This document shows positions 40,926 through 48,458 of a stretch of DNA of 48,458 nt, piece by piece. This DNA is from Lachnospiraceae bacterium (GTDB lineage Bacteria > Bacillota > Clostridia > Lachnospirales > Lachnospiraceae). The DNA lies in NCBI GenBank assembly GCA_029071325.1, contig JAIEAP010000012.1, forward strand, positions 1-48,458. The letters run 5' to 3'. Every line of letters begins with the position of its first letter. Positions within the stretch are counted from its first letter, which is position 1. The translations under genes and the position numbers were made by a program. Under the pieces are notes generated by a model that did no database searches, was not told the DNA's origin, and worked only from the letters and a program-made list of their open reading frames with translations.

Positions 40926-42008
40926 ATGATAAAGAGGATTTTAGATAAAACGCTTTTGTTTTGCATAGGGACGTTCCTGATATTGTGCCAGGGAATTACC
41001 ACAGATCTGGTGGCAGTATGGCTGGTTTCTCTGACCATCATGGCTCTTGGTTTATATTTTGACACAAGGCAGGCGGTAATTGTGCTGATGCTGCTCTATG
41101 GAGTGCTGTGTCTGTTCTTACCTCCTCTTTTCCTGTTCCTTCCGGTCATCTGCTATGACGGTCTCTGGTATCGCTGCCTGTGGTGCTACGCCTACGTATT
41201 GCTGGTGATTGCCCGATGGGATAGCTATCCGGAGTGGATATGGCTGATAGCGGCGCTGGGAATGCTGACGTCGGGGCTGCTGTCTTATGGTACGCAGCAA
41301 AGCCAGATGCTCTCCCAGGAACTGATCCGTCTTCGTGATACCACAACGGAACGGGATATCCTGCAGCAGGCACGGGCGCGGGAGATGCTGGAGAAGCAGG
41401 ATTATGAGATTTATCTGGCAACCTTGAAGGAGCGGAACCGTATTGCCAGGGAGATTCATGATAATGTGGGGCATATGCTGTCCCGTTCGATTCTTCAGGT
41501 GGGCGCGTTGGGGACTATATATAAGGAAGAACCGCTGCACGGACAGCTGCACAGTGTAAATGAGACGCTGAATGAAGCCATGACCAGTATCCGCCGGAGC
41601 GTGCATGACCTGCACGACGACGCCATTGATCTGGAGCAGGCAGTGAGGGACAGTATCCGGGATATGCAGGAGAAGTATCGGGTGACCTTGGAATACGATA
41701 TGTCCCGGCATGTGCCCCGGGAGGTAAAATACTGTTTTATTGCGATTGCAAAGGAAGCCGTGTCCAATATTGTAAAACACAGTGATGCTGATACGGTAAC
41801 TTTTCGATTCCGGGAACATCCCGCGTTCTACCAGATGCTGATAGAGGATAACGGTACGGTGTCCCATGGGGACGGAGAGGGCATTGGACTTAAGAATATG
41901 CGGGAGAGGGTGCAGAACCTTGGCGGAACGCTGCATATTCACCGGGAAAACGGTTTTCATATATTTGTGGCAATCCAGAAGAAGGAGGATACAACATGCG
42001 AATCGTAA
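40926..42008 (+). CDS. NarL-partner histidine kinase (HisKA_3)
   Basis: A 360-residue kinase. Five to six N-terminal helices (about 8-120) without a large outside loop are followed by a coiled coil (125-165), the HisKA_3 box REIHDNVGHMLSRS with phospho-acceptor H178, and an ATPase domain with GIGLKNMRERV. The lack of an extracellular domain suggests sensing in the membrane, as in LiaS/DesK-like kinases. The ATG at 40926 has GGAG 5 nt upstream. It overlaps the regulator gene by 13 nt. The divergent ABC exporter is the likely target of the pair. Confidence 0.9.
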   Translation: MIKRILDKTLLFCIGTFLILCQGITTDLVAVWLVSLTIMALGLYFDTRQAVIVLMLLYGVLCLFLPPLFLFLPVICYDGLWYRCLWCYAYVLLVIARWDSYPEWIWLIAALGMLTSGLLSYGTQQSQMLSQELIRLRDTTTERDILQQARAREMLEKQDYEIYLATLKERNRIAREIHDNVGHMLSRSILQVGALGTIYKEEPLHGQLHSVNETLNEAMTSIRRSVHDLHDDAIDLEQAVRDSIRDMQEKYRVTLEYDMSRHVPREVKYCFIAIAKEAVSNIVKHSDADTVTFRFREHPAFYQMLIEDNGTVSHGDGEGIGLKNMRERVQNLGGTLHIHRENGFHIFVAIQKKEDTTCES

Positions 42009-42631
42009 TTGTAGATGATGATCAGTTGGTTGCGTTGTCCCTCAAGACGATATTGGAGGCAGATCCTTCCATTACGGTGGTGGCGACGGGGCAGGACGGC
42101 AGTGACGGTGTCACGCTTTACGGGAAACATCATCCCGATGTTCTGCTTATGGATATACAGATGAGGACCATGAGCGGCCTGCAGGCAGCGGAAGAAATCA
42201 GAAAGCAGGACAGAGAGGCAAAAATACTGTTTCTGACAACATTTTCAGATGATGAGTACATTGTCAAGGCGCTGCAGGTGGGAGCGAAAGGCTATATTTT
42301 AAAACAGGATTATGAGGGAATCGTACCGGCGCTTCATGCGGTACAGGGAGGACAGAGCGTTTTCGGGGGGGAGATCGTACAGAAGATACCGGAGCTTATG
42401 AGTAGCGGCGGCGAAACCTTTGATTATGACGCCTATGATATCAGTGAAAAGGAACAGGCAATCATTGAGCAGGTGGCTCAGGGCCGCAGTAATAAAGAGA
42501 TTGCAGAGGAGCTTTATCTGAGCGAGGGGACGGTGCGCAATTATATCAGTACGGTATTAGATAAGCTGTCCCTGCGGGACCGGACTCAGCTCGCCGTATT
42601 TTATTATCAGAAAGTGAAGACGAAATTATGA
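41996..42631 (+). CDS. NarL/LuxR family response regulator
   Basis: A 211-residue regulator. The receiver domain has the acidic pocket VDDD (6-9) and phospho-acceptor D53 in LLMDIQM. The LuxR helix-turn-helix is at about 145-205 with the canonical RSNKEIAEELYLSEGTVRNY. It starts inside the kinase gene and its stop overlaps the tatD start (ATGA). It probably binds the palindrome at 40877 to activate the divergent exporter operon. Confidence 0.93.
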   Translation: MRIVIVDDDQLVALSLKTILEADPSITVVATGQDGSDGVTLYGKHHPDVLLMDIQMRTMSGLQAAEEIRKQDREAKILFLTTFSDDEYIVKALQVGAKGYILKQDYEGIVPALHAVQGGQSVFGGEIVQKIPELMSSGGETFDYDAYDISEKEQAIIEQVAQGRSNKEIAEELYLSEGTVRNYISTVLDKLSLRDRTQLAVFYYQKVKTKL

Positions 42632-43419
42632 TTTTTGAGACACATGCGCACTATGATGATGCGCGGTTTGATGTAGACAGGGATGCGCTGCTGACGGGGA
42701 TGCGGTCGGCTGGCGTAGGAAAAATCGTGAATGTGGGAGCGGACTTTCAGGGCTGCAAGGACAGTCTTGCACTGGCGGAGCGCTATGAGGATGTATATGC
42801 GGCGCTAGGTATCCATCCCAGCGAAATCGGGGATCTGACAGAGGAACACATTCGGTGGATAGAGGAACACGCGTCCCATGAGAAAGTAGTAGCCATCGGA
42901 GAGATTGGGCTGGACTATTACTGGGACAAAGAGAAGCAGGTGCAGCAGACACAGCGGGAGGGATTCCTGCGGCAGATGGAACTGGCGCGGCGTACCGGGC
43001 TTCCGGTGATCATCCATTCCAGAGATGCGGCGGAGGATACCATCCGTCTGATGCGCGAGATACATGCCGAAGAGATTCCCGGTGTGATCCATTGCTATTC
43101 CTACTCTCCGGAGTTAGCAAGAGAGTTTGTGAAAATGGGATATTATATCGGCGTGGGAGGTGTGGTCACCTTCAAAAATGCGAGAAAATTAAAAGATACG
43201 GTAGCAGAGATCGGGCTGGAACATATCCTTTTGGAGACGGATTGTCCATATATGGCGCCGGAGCCTCACCGGGGGAAACGGAACGATTCTACCAATATCC
43301 GGTTCGTAGCGGAGGTAATTGCAGAACTGTCCGGGACAAGCCGTGAAGAAGTGGAGGCAGCTACCTGGGAAAATGCCTGCCGTTTCTACGGTGTGGACGG
43401 GCATAAGAACTGCTCCTGA
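42628..43419 (+). CDS. TatD family metal-dependent DNase
   Basis: A 263-residue TIM-barrel hydrolase. Metal ligands lie in ETHAHYDD (H6, H8), GEIGLDYYWDKE, IHSRDA, HCYSYS and LETDCPY. The APEPHRGKRN motif near the end is typical of TatD/YabD. The family acts on DNA 3' ends and possibly D-aminoacyl-tRNA. It is coupled to the regulator gene by an ATGA overlap, although no functional link is known. Its last 34 nt overlap the convergent TIGR03915-type gene. Confidence 0.93.
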   Translation: MIFETHAHYDDARFDVDRDALLTGMRSAGVGKIVNVGADFQGCKDSLALAERYEDVYAALGIHPSEIGDLTEEHIRWIEEHASHEKVVAIGEIGLDYYWDKEKQVQQTQREGFLRQMELARRTGLPVIIHSRDAAEDTIRLMREIHAEEIPGVIHCYSYSPELAREFVKMGYYIGVGGVVTFKNARKLKDTVAEIGLEHILLETDCPYMAPEPHRGKRNDSTNIRFVAEVIAELSGTSREEVEAATWENACRFYGVDGHKNCS

Positions 43420-44204
43420 AACTCCACGGTATCTTTCCAGAAACGCTTTGGGATATTCTGACTCTGGAGTTTGGGATTGCGCCGGGCTTCAATGGCGATG
43501 CTTTCGAAAAAGCTGCACCAGAGCCTGCGGTATTCCAGTTCCTCCGGGGACAGGCGGTGGATGATGTCCTGATTGAGGTCGGAGGCATCCACGATGAGAT
43601 AGCCGCTTCCCTTTTTGTGAACAGCGGCGATGCGTCGGCTGCCGTCGTAGATCATAAAGTGTTCTGACGGAAGGCGGTCGCTAAAATGTTCCGCCAGCAC
43701 GGCAAGCACATCATTTTTCGGGTGTACCTGGGCAAAGAGTACCCCGTTTTCCAATTCCCGGAAACGCAAAAAACCCAGCAGATGATGAGATTCATAAAAG
43801 GTAGCCCGACTCAACTCAAACAGCCGGGCAATATAGGGAACACCCAATGCCTGCATCAGACGGTGACAGTCGCAGTCCGGCATGGCAAAGCCGTACAGGA
43901 TGGTGCGGTATACGCAGTCTGCCTTATCCGGAAGCTTCCGGCTGCTCAGGCGGATATCCTGGGACAGGATGGCCTGACAGATATCCTGATATACCTGCTG
44001 TCCGAAGTGACGGCACAGGGTGCGTCCCACCATGCGGCTCTTATTCTCATCCGGCTGGACGTTAATATATTCGCAGAACAATTCATAGGTGTCCAGCGCA
44101 TTTAAGCGCAGGCGGATATTGCGGTGTCCGTACCCGCTGGCCCAGGCATCATAGACGCCGGTAAATATTCCTTCGATAGAGTCTTCACACAGATACACAT
44201 ACAT
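43386..44204 (-). CDS. TIGR03915-type (DUF4130) putative DNA repair protein
   Basis: A 272-residue protein of the DUF4130 family, which is generally found beside the radical-SAM protein encoded just upstream. The N-terminal YVYLCEDSIEGIFTGVYDAW and the conserved RKNPKLQ-like end (RRNPKLQSQNIPKRFW) are family features. It may act with the radical-SAM partner on modified or damaged DNA; the reaction is not known. The ATG at 44204 has GGAGGG upstream and lies inside the partner gene (20-nt overlap). The start at 44264 is deeper in that gene and has no site. It is convergent with tatD. Confidence 0.88.
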   Translation of the reverse strand: MYVYLCEDSIEGIFTGVYDAWASGYGHRNIRLRLNALDTYELFCEYINVQPDENKSRMVGRTLCRHFGQQVYQDICQAILSQDIRLSSRKLPDKADCVYRTILYGFAMPDCDCHRLMQALGVPYIARLFELSRATFYESHHLLGFLRFRELENGVLFAQVHPKNDVLAVLAEHFSDRLPSEHFMIYDGSRRIAAVHKKGSGYLIVDASDLNQDIIHRLSPEELEYRRLWCSFFESIAIEARRNPKLQSQNIPKRFWKDTVEFQEQFLCPSTP

Positions 44205-45519
44205 GTTGTTCCCTCCCGCTGTTAAGATAGTAAGCGTTGTCGTCAAACAGTGAAAGCTGTTCATACCCGCTGTTTCGTAAGTCTCTGGGGATCTGGGTCT
44301 TATCCTGCATCAGATTCTGGCAGATATAATCCTGATCCATTCGGGTGCGGTACATCATCCTGCCGGAGCATGTGATAAAGTACAGCGCCCGTTTGAGCAC
44401 AACGCCCATTTTCTTGAGATCCGTAAAATCCAGCCGTCCCATGCGTCTTGCTTTGACGATGCGCTGGGCTGATTTGTAGCCAATGCCCGGTACACGCAGA
44501 AGCGTCCGGTAATCGGCCCGGTTAATCTCTACCGGGAACAATTCCAGATGACGCAGCGCCCAGTCGCACTTGGGGTCCAGAAAGACGTTGAAGTTGGGAT
44601 TATCCTCACTCAGGAGCTCCGGTACCGTAAAGTCATAATACCGCAGCAGCCAGTCTGCCTGATACAGCCGGTGTTCCCGCAGCAGCGGCGGTCCTCCTTG
44701 CTGCGCCGGGAGACGATTATCTTCATTTACCTGGATAAAGGCAGAATAGAATACACGCTTGAGTCCAAAATTCTGGTACAGCCCTTCTGCCACGCTCATG
44801 ATCTGAAAGTCGTTCTCCGGGGTAGCGCCGATGATCATCTGGGTGCTTTGACCTGCCGGAACAAAATGCGGGGCAGAGCGGTACGCCATAAGCTCATGCT
44901 TATTTTCTGCGATGCCGTTTTGGATCTGACGCATAGGCGTGAGGATGGTTTTCCGTGACTTGTTGGGGGCAAGAGCATGCAGCCCCTGTGCGGTGGGCAG
45001 CTCCAGATTGATGCTCATGCGGTCGGCCAGATAGCCCGTCCGTTCAATGAGAAGGGGATCTGCCCCCGGAATTGCCTTGACGTGGATGTATCCGTTGAAA
45101 TGATGAATCCGCCGCAGCCGGTACAGGGTCTGATAGATCAGTTCCATAGTGTAATTGGGGCTGACCATGATGCCGGAGCTTAAAAAAAGCCCCTCAATAT
45201 AGTTACGCCGGTAAAATTCCATGGTCAGGGTACAAACCTCGTCCGGGGTGAATGCGGCACGGGGTACATCACTGTTGCAGTTGTTCTGACAGTAGGCGCA
45301 TTGGAAAATGCATTCATTCGTAAAAAGAATCTTCAACAGGGAAACGCATCTGCCGTCAGCAGAAAAGCTATGGCAGATACCGGGAGCCAGGCAGTTTCCC
45401 ATCCCCTTGCCGTTCCCGCCTCTGTCCACGCCGCTGGAAGTACACGCCACGTCATATTTGGCGGCATCGGACAGGATATTCAGTTTTTCCATTAAGGTCA
45501 TGGATGGAGCGATCTTCAT
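44185..45519 (-). CDS. TIGR03916-type radical SAM DNA modification/repair protein
   Basis: A 444-residue radical-SAM enzyme. The cluster motif is C70-x3-C74-x2-C77 in ECIFQCAYCQNN. A C-terminal helix-hairpin-helix (VPGIGYKSAQRIVKARR, about 345-361) should bind DNA. This combination is the putative DNA repair family that travels with DUF4130 or uracil-DNA-glycosylase-like partners. It is distantly related to spore photoproduct lyase, but the reaction is unknown. Its promoter at 45644-45672 is bracketed by two LexA-like boxes, which supports an SOS-induced repair role. It is the first gene of a two-gene operon. Confidence 0.9.
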   Translation of the reverse strand: MKIAPSMTLMEKLNILSDAAKYDVACTSSGVDRGGNGKGMGNCLAPGICHSFSADGRCVSLLKILFTNECIFQCAYCQNNCNSDVPRAAFTPDEVCTLTMEFYRRNYIEGLFLSSGIMVSPNYTMELIYQTLYRLRRIHHFNGYIHVKAIPGADPLLIERTGYLADRMSINLELPTAQGLHALAPNKSRKTILTPMRQIQNGIAENKHELMAYRSAPHFVPAGQSTQMIIGATPENDFQIMSVAEGLYQNFGLKRVFYSAFIQVNEDNRLPAQQGGPPLLREHRLYQADWLLRYYDFTVPELLSEDNPNFNVFLDPKCDWALRHLELFPVEINRADYRTLLRVPGIGYKSAQRIVKARRMGRLDFTDLKKMGVVLKRALYFITCSGRMMYRTRMDQDYICQNLMQDKTQIPRDLRNSGYEQLSLFDDNAYYLNSGREQHVCVSV

Positions 45520-45597
45520 ATGGCCTCCCTGATTGAAGTATGCTGTTAAGATTCATAGTCCCCTCATCCCATGCTTTCAAGAAATATATTCTTCTGT

Positions 45598-45603
45598 TAT
45601 AAT
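45598..45603 (+). promoter_or_regulatory. Likely -10 box of the ksgA promoter
   Basis: TATAAT at 45598-45603 with TTTCAA 17 nt upstream (45575-45580). Transcription would start near 45610 and run through LexA-like box B. Confidence 0.5.
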
Positions 45604-45624
45604 GGTGATAATGAAGACTGATAA

Positions 45625-45636
45625 GAACGTTTGTTC
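45625..45636. promoter_or_regulatory. LexA-like (SOS) box B
   Basis: GAACGTTTGTTC: two GAAC/GTTC half-sites with a 4-nt spacer, the Firmicute LexA/DinR pattern. It sits at the expected transcription start of the minus-strand repair promoter. Confidence 0.65.
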
Positions 45637-45643
45637 TGATTGG

Positions 45644-45672
45644 ATTATAACACGCTTATTTGCTTCTGGCAA
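45644..45672 (-). promoter_or_regulatory. Promoter of the radical-SAM repair operon
   Basis: Reading leftward, TTGCCA (45672-45667), 17 nt, TATAAT (45649-45644). It lies between the two LexA-like boxes. Confidence 0.75.
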
Positions 45673-45680
45673 GAGGAAAT

Positions 45681-45694
45681 CAAACATTTGTTCG
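45681..45694. promoter_or_regulatory. LexA-like (SOS) box A
   Basis: CAAACATTTGTTCG matches CGAAC-N4-GTTCG at all but one position. It lies 8 bp upstream of the -35 box of the repair promoter. Confidence 0.55.
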
Positions 45695-45710
45695 GGAAAG
45701 GTATTGTGAA

Positions 45711-46586
45711 ATGGCAGAATTAGGAAATCCCCAGAATACCATTGCGGTATTACAGAAATATCAATTTCATTTTCAGAAGAAATTCGGACAGAATTTTCTG
45801 ATAGATCCTCATGTATTAGAAAAGATTGTGGAGGCGGCAGGCATCACGAAGCAGGATTTCGTGTTGGAAATCGGACCGGGAATCGGGACTATGACCCAGT
45901 ACCTGTGTGAAAATGCAAGGGCGGTAGCGGCAGTGGAGATCGACCGGAATCTGATTCCTATCCTGGAGGACACGCTGTCTTCCTATGAGAATGTCATCCT
46001 CATCAATGAGGATATCCTGAAGGTGGATATTGCGGCTTTGGCACAGGAACAGAATGGCGGACATCCCATCAAGGTGGTGGCAAATCTGCCTTATTATATC
46101 ACGACACCCATCATTATGGGATTATTTGAGAGCCAAGTGCCCATCGACAGTATTACCGTCATGGTGCAAAAAGAGGTGGCAGACCGCATGCAGCAGGGAC
46201 CGGGCAGCAAGGAGTATGGGGCCCTGTCTCTGGCGGTGCAGTATTATGCCCGACCGGAAATTGTGGCAAATGTGCCGCCCAACTGCTTTATGCCCCGCCC
46301 AAATGTGGGCAGTGCAGTAATCCGGCTGACGCGCCACGAGAAACCGCCGGTGGAGGCGGCGGATGAGAAACTGATGTTTTCCATTATCCGTGCCTCCTTC
46401 AATCAGCGCCGTAAGACACTGGCAAATGGGTTACATAATTCAGGTGTAATTCCCTTATCCAAGGAACAGATCGAAGAGAGCATCCGGGAACTGGGATATC
46501 CGGTCAATATCCGAGGCGAAGCCTTGTCTCTGGCGGAGTTTGCCGCATTGTCGGATATCTTAAGGCGTAAGATTACGGCTCTCTGA
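45711..46586 (+). CDS. ksgA: 16S rRNA (adenine-1518/1519-N6) dimethyltransferase
   Basis: A 291-residue KsgA/RsmA. KKFGQNFLIDPHVLEKI is the family N-terminus, LEIGPGIGTMTQYL the SAM motif and NLPYYITTPIIMGLFE the catalytic NLPY. It dimethylates the two adenines of the 16S 3' hairpin late in 30S assembly. The ATG at 45711 has AAAGG 9 nt upstream; the frame is open from 45660, but that stretch holds the SOS box. It is divergent from the radical-SAM repair operon. Confidence 0.96.
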   Translation: MAELGNPQNTIAVLQKYQFHFQKKFGQNFLIDPHVLEKIVEAAGITKQDFVLEIGPGIGTMTQYLCENARAVAAVEIDRNLIPILEDTLSSYENVILINEDILKVDIAALAQEQNGGHPIKVVANLPYYITTPIIMGLFESQVPIDSITVMVQKEVADRMQQGPGSKEYGALSLAVQYYARPEIVANVPPNCFMPRPNVGSAVIRLTRHEKPPVEAADEKLMFSIIRASFNQRRKTLANGLHNSGVIPLSKEQIEESIRELGYPVNIRGEALSLAEFAALSDILRRKITAL

Positions 46587-46637
46587 TACGGAAGCGAAGG
46601 AAGAGAGGATGGATTTTGGGCAAAAGATAAATCTGTT

Positions 46638-47300
46638 TCATAAAAGTTCCTCTTTTTCCGTTGATTTTTCGGGAAATAATTCCGCTATAGAGAACAGTGC
46701 AGCATTTCCAGAGAGCAGTACGCGAGTTCCTTTTATTGTGCAATACAGCATTCCGCCGCGTTTTGATGCTTGATAAGCAATAATGCTCTGTTTTTGCAGT
46801 TGTTTTGCCCAATAAGGAGCGATATGGCAATGTCCGGAACCGCAGACAGCATCTTCCACGACGCCGCATTTAGGGGCAAAGGTTCTGGAAATGCAGTCTG
46901 CGTCATTTCCAGGTGCGGTTACATGGAGCAGCAGATCCCGCCCCATATAGGCAGCTTCCGGTACAGCGCCAATTGCCTCGATTATTTGCTCTGTTACAGT
47001 AAGCGTTTCGTTCACGGTTTCGAAGGTTACACAGTTCTGTCCCTTTTCATAAAAATTCAAAATCACAAAGGCCGCGGCCAATGTAGCGTGACCGCAAAGG
47101 TCAATCTCGCCTGCCGGCGTAAACCAGCGGAGACTGTAGCAATCTTTCCTTTTCACCGCAAAAGCTGTTTCTGAAAAATTATTTTCAAGGGCAATGGACA
47201 TCATTATTTTTTCCGGCAGGGGTTTCTCCAGAATGCAGATAGCTGCCGGATTGCCGCTGAATACGGCATTAGTGAAAGCGTCCACAACATATTGTTTCAT
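46638..47300 (-). CDS. PhzF-family protein, apparently shortened by two internal deletions
   Basis: A 220-residue PhzF-like isomerase. The N-terminal DAFTNAVFSGNPAAICIL, NNFSETAFAV with the catalytic-Glu region, GEIDLCGHATLAAAF and the later VCGSGHCHIAPYW are clear. Family members are usually about 260-300 residues. Here the segment after TLTV (normally the end of the first half, with a GDLYEMDFP-like stretch) and the segment after GRDLLL both look missing, in frame. The fold may be damaged, so this could be a decaying gene. The ATG at 47300 has GGAGG at 8 nt. It is divergent from the right LXG locus. Confidence 0.8.
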   Translation of the reverse strand: MKQYVVDAFTNAVFSGNPAAICILEKPLPEKIMMSIALENNFSETAFAVKRKDCYSLRWFTPAGEIDLCGHATLAAAFVILNFYEKGQNCVTFETVNETLTVTEQIIEAIGAVPEAAYMGRDLLLHVTAPGNDADCISRTFAPKCGVVEDAVCGSGHCHIAPYWAKQLQKQSIIAYQASKRGGMLYCTIKGTRVLLSGNAALFSIAELFPEKSTEKEELL

Positions 47301-47337
47301 AGCACAAACCTCCATGTGTATTAGTTACAGTGGATGC

Positions 47338-47366
47338 TTGACATTTACAGAATATGTATGGATAAT
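47338..47366 (+). promoter_or_regulatory. Promoter of the right LXG locus
   Basis: TTGACA (47338-47343), 17 nt, GATAAT (47361-47366). Homologous with flanks to the promoter at 1594-1622 on the other strand. The 47367-47500 leader is also homologous. Confidence 0.75.
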
Positions 47367-47562
47367 AACTATATCGGCACAGAAAGCTGCGGGAGAGTAT
47401 AAGAGACGGGAGAACATGAAAAATTATCGTACATTTTTCTATTCTACGATCATCATTCGATCATAACTGATTCAGTATATTTTCCAGAAACCAAAGGAAC
47501 ACAGAAGTAAAGAGCAGCGCGCTATGGAAAAAGCAGCGCGGATACATTAAGGGAGAAAAAAC

Positions 47563-48303
47563 ATGGGTTATCACATCAAATACGAAGAGCTCTCCCGTAC
47601 CCGGGAGAGTCTGCTCAGCCAGCTGGACGCCTGGCTGGAGCAGATCGAAAGCCTGAAGGGAAGCTTAAGAATGGCGGCAGATATGCCGGAGATGAAGGGC
47701 GCTGCCGGAGACAGTGTCCGAAATTACTTAAAGGAAGTGCACCTCTCGCTTGTGGAAATGATAGCGGATACCGTCCGGGTATACCGCGACAACCTGGTCC
47801 GCTATACCGGCTGGTACTACAGCATAGAGACCGACATGATGGCAGAGTTCTGCCAGGAATCCATCGAAAACCAGATGGAGTTATTGAACAGCGGGCGCTT
47901 CTCTTATGATGAGACGATGGAGACGCTGAGCGGTGTCTTGAGTGAAGTCAGTAACTACATGAGCATCGAACCCGTTTCACGCCTTCCCGTCACCAGCAAA
48001 TATGCCACAACCTATATCCATCTCGATAACCTCAACAACATGCTGGGGCAGTATGAGGAAAGCCACAAAAATGATGACCTGGCTCTCACAAAGGAAATGA
48101 TCAGAGATATAACAGCAGTCATCGGTAGACACCAGAGCCTGTCCGGTGATACAATCAGTACATATGAGGCAGGGAGCATCAGTGGTCTTCCGGCATTCCA
48201 GAACGCCAGCCTGCGGAATGGCCTGCAGAAGAACTATATTGCGCAGACCCGCGGGCTGGTGGAGAACAGTGAAGCTATCTATACGCAAAGGCAGGAGGCC
48301 TAG
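47563..48303 (+). CDS. LXG-domain protein ending at an in-frame amber codon
   Basis: A 246-residue LXG domain: long helices with LEQIESLKGSLRMAADMP, KGAAGDSVRNYL and YYSIETDMMAEF, which is the export domain of type VII toxins. It stops at TAG 48301-48303, but the same frame continues without further stops to the window edge, with a linker and a hydrophobic region typical of the LXG-toxin junction. The amber codon therefore splits a once-continuous toxin gene. The gene has no DUF4176, DUF5082 or DUF5344 partner upstream, unlike the left locus. The last 10 nt of the lost partner gene remain (ATACATTA at about 47542). Confidence 0.85.
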   Translation: MGYHIKYEELSRTRESLLSQLDAWLEQIESLKGSLRMAADMPEMKGAAGDSVRNYLKEVHLSLVEMIADTVRVYRDNLVRYTGWYYSIETDMMAEFCQESIENQMELLNSGRFSYDETMETLSGVLSEVSNYMSIEPVSRLPVTSKYATTYIHLDNLNNMLGQYEESHKNDDLALTKEMIRDITAVIGRHQSLSGDTISTYEAGSISGLPAFQNASLRNGLQKNYIAQTRGLVENSEAIYTQRQEA

Positions 48304-48336
48304 GAGGAGGCGGTAAGGCAGCGGAAGGAGCAGGCG

Positions 48337-48458
48337 ATGGTCAGCATGATCGCAGCAGTGGGAACGCTCATCTTAGGAAGCGTCGTGATCGTATGCACCT
48401 TTGGAGCGGCAACGCCCCTGGTAGCCGGGACCACAGCCGTGACCTTATCCTCCGTGGT
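48337..48458 (+). CDS. Downstream fragment of the split LXG toxin (partial)
   Basis: An in-frame ATG at 48337, 34 nt after the amber codon, has GGAAGGAG 6 nt upstream. It would restart translation of the rest of the toxin, beginning with a hydrophobic helix (MIAAVGTLILGSVVIVCTFG). It runs off the window, so the toxin domain is unseen. Alternatively this is simply the dead 3' part of a pseudogene. Confidence 0.5.
   Translation, partial: MVSMIAAVGTLILGSVVIVCTFGAATPLVAGTTAVTLSSV

Overview
The window looks like a whole contig from a spore-forming gut Firmicute, most likely a Lachnospiraceae member (Clostridia). The reasons are a Bacillus-like yaaO-yaaR-holB-ricT-lgt-rsmI gene order, spmA and spmB, a Met T-box in front of metG, a class B sortase, type VII (Esx) LXG toxin genes, moderate GC content and strong AGGAGG ribosome binding sites. 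Genus-level assignment is not possible by eye.

Layout. (1) 1-1340, minus strand: a type VII toxin cassette, DUF4176, then a DUF5082-like and a DUF5344-like partner, then the start of an LXG toxin that runs off the left edge. (2) 1698-12406, plus: a promoter, a 96-nt hairpin, a fused ABC ATPase/permease with a very large ectodomain, then a long housekeeping run: yaaO-type decarboxylase, a guanylate-kinase-like protein in the slot where Bacillus has tmk, yaaR, holB, ricT, a NPPY methyltransferase, lgt and rsmI. (3) 12388-14181, minus: a DUF885 lipoprotein peptidase. (4) 14309-19008: spmA and spmB, separated by a complete two-component system plus ABC exporter. (5) 19005-22621: initiator tRNA, sortase B, sirtuin, DUF951, a small unknown gene, rpsF-ssb-rpsR. 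(6) 22589-24013: an AT-rich decayed integrated element between two copies of the rpsR 3' end. (7) 24158-28013: two paralogous lipoproteins around a Mn riboswitch, mntP and a CaCA exchanger. (8) 28113-35016: an LTA-synthase-like enzyme with a small membrane partner, then an SPFH / membrane protein / TIR / zinc-ribbon gene group. (9) 35017-37415: T-box and metG. (10) 37500-43419: an ABC-2 exporter operon divergent from a NarL-type two-component system and tatD. (11) 43386-46586: a radical-SAM DNA repair pair under a promoter bracketed by two LexA-like boxes, and ksgA. (12) 46638-48458: a PhzF protein with apparent internal deletions and a second LXG gene.

The most interesting items are these. 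The two ends of the window are an inverted pair of related LXG loci that share leader and N-terminus, but the right one has lost its three partner genes and carries an in-frame amber codon followed by an in-frame restart. A zinc-ribbon/TIR/TPR/DUF6273 protein is encoded with an SPFH-zinc-ribbon protein and is the best candidate here for an undescribed sensing or defence module. Homologous terminators follow both lipoproteins, but only one is preceded by a Mn-riboswitch aptamer. The DNA-repair radical-SAM operon has an apparent SOS promoter. All functional statements rest on reading motifs by eye; no database search was run.
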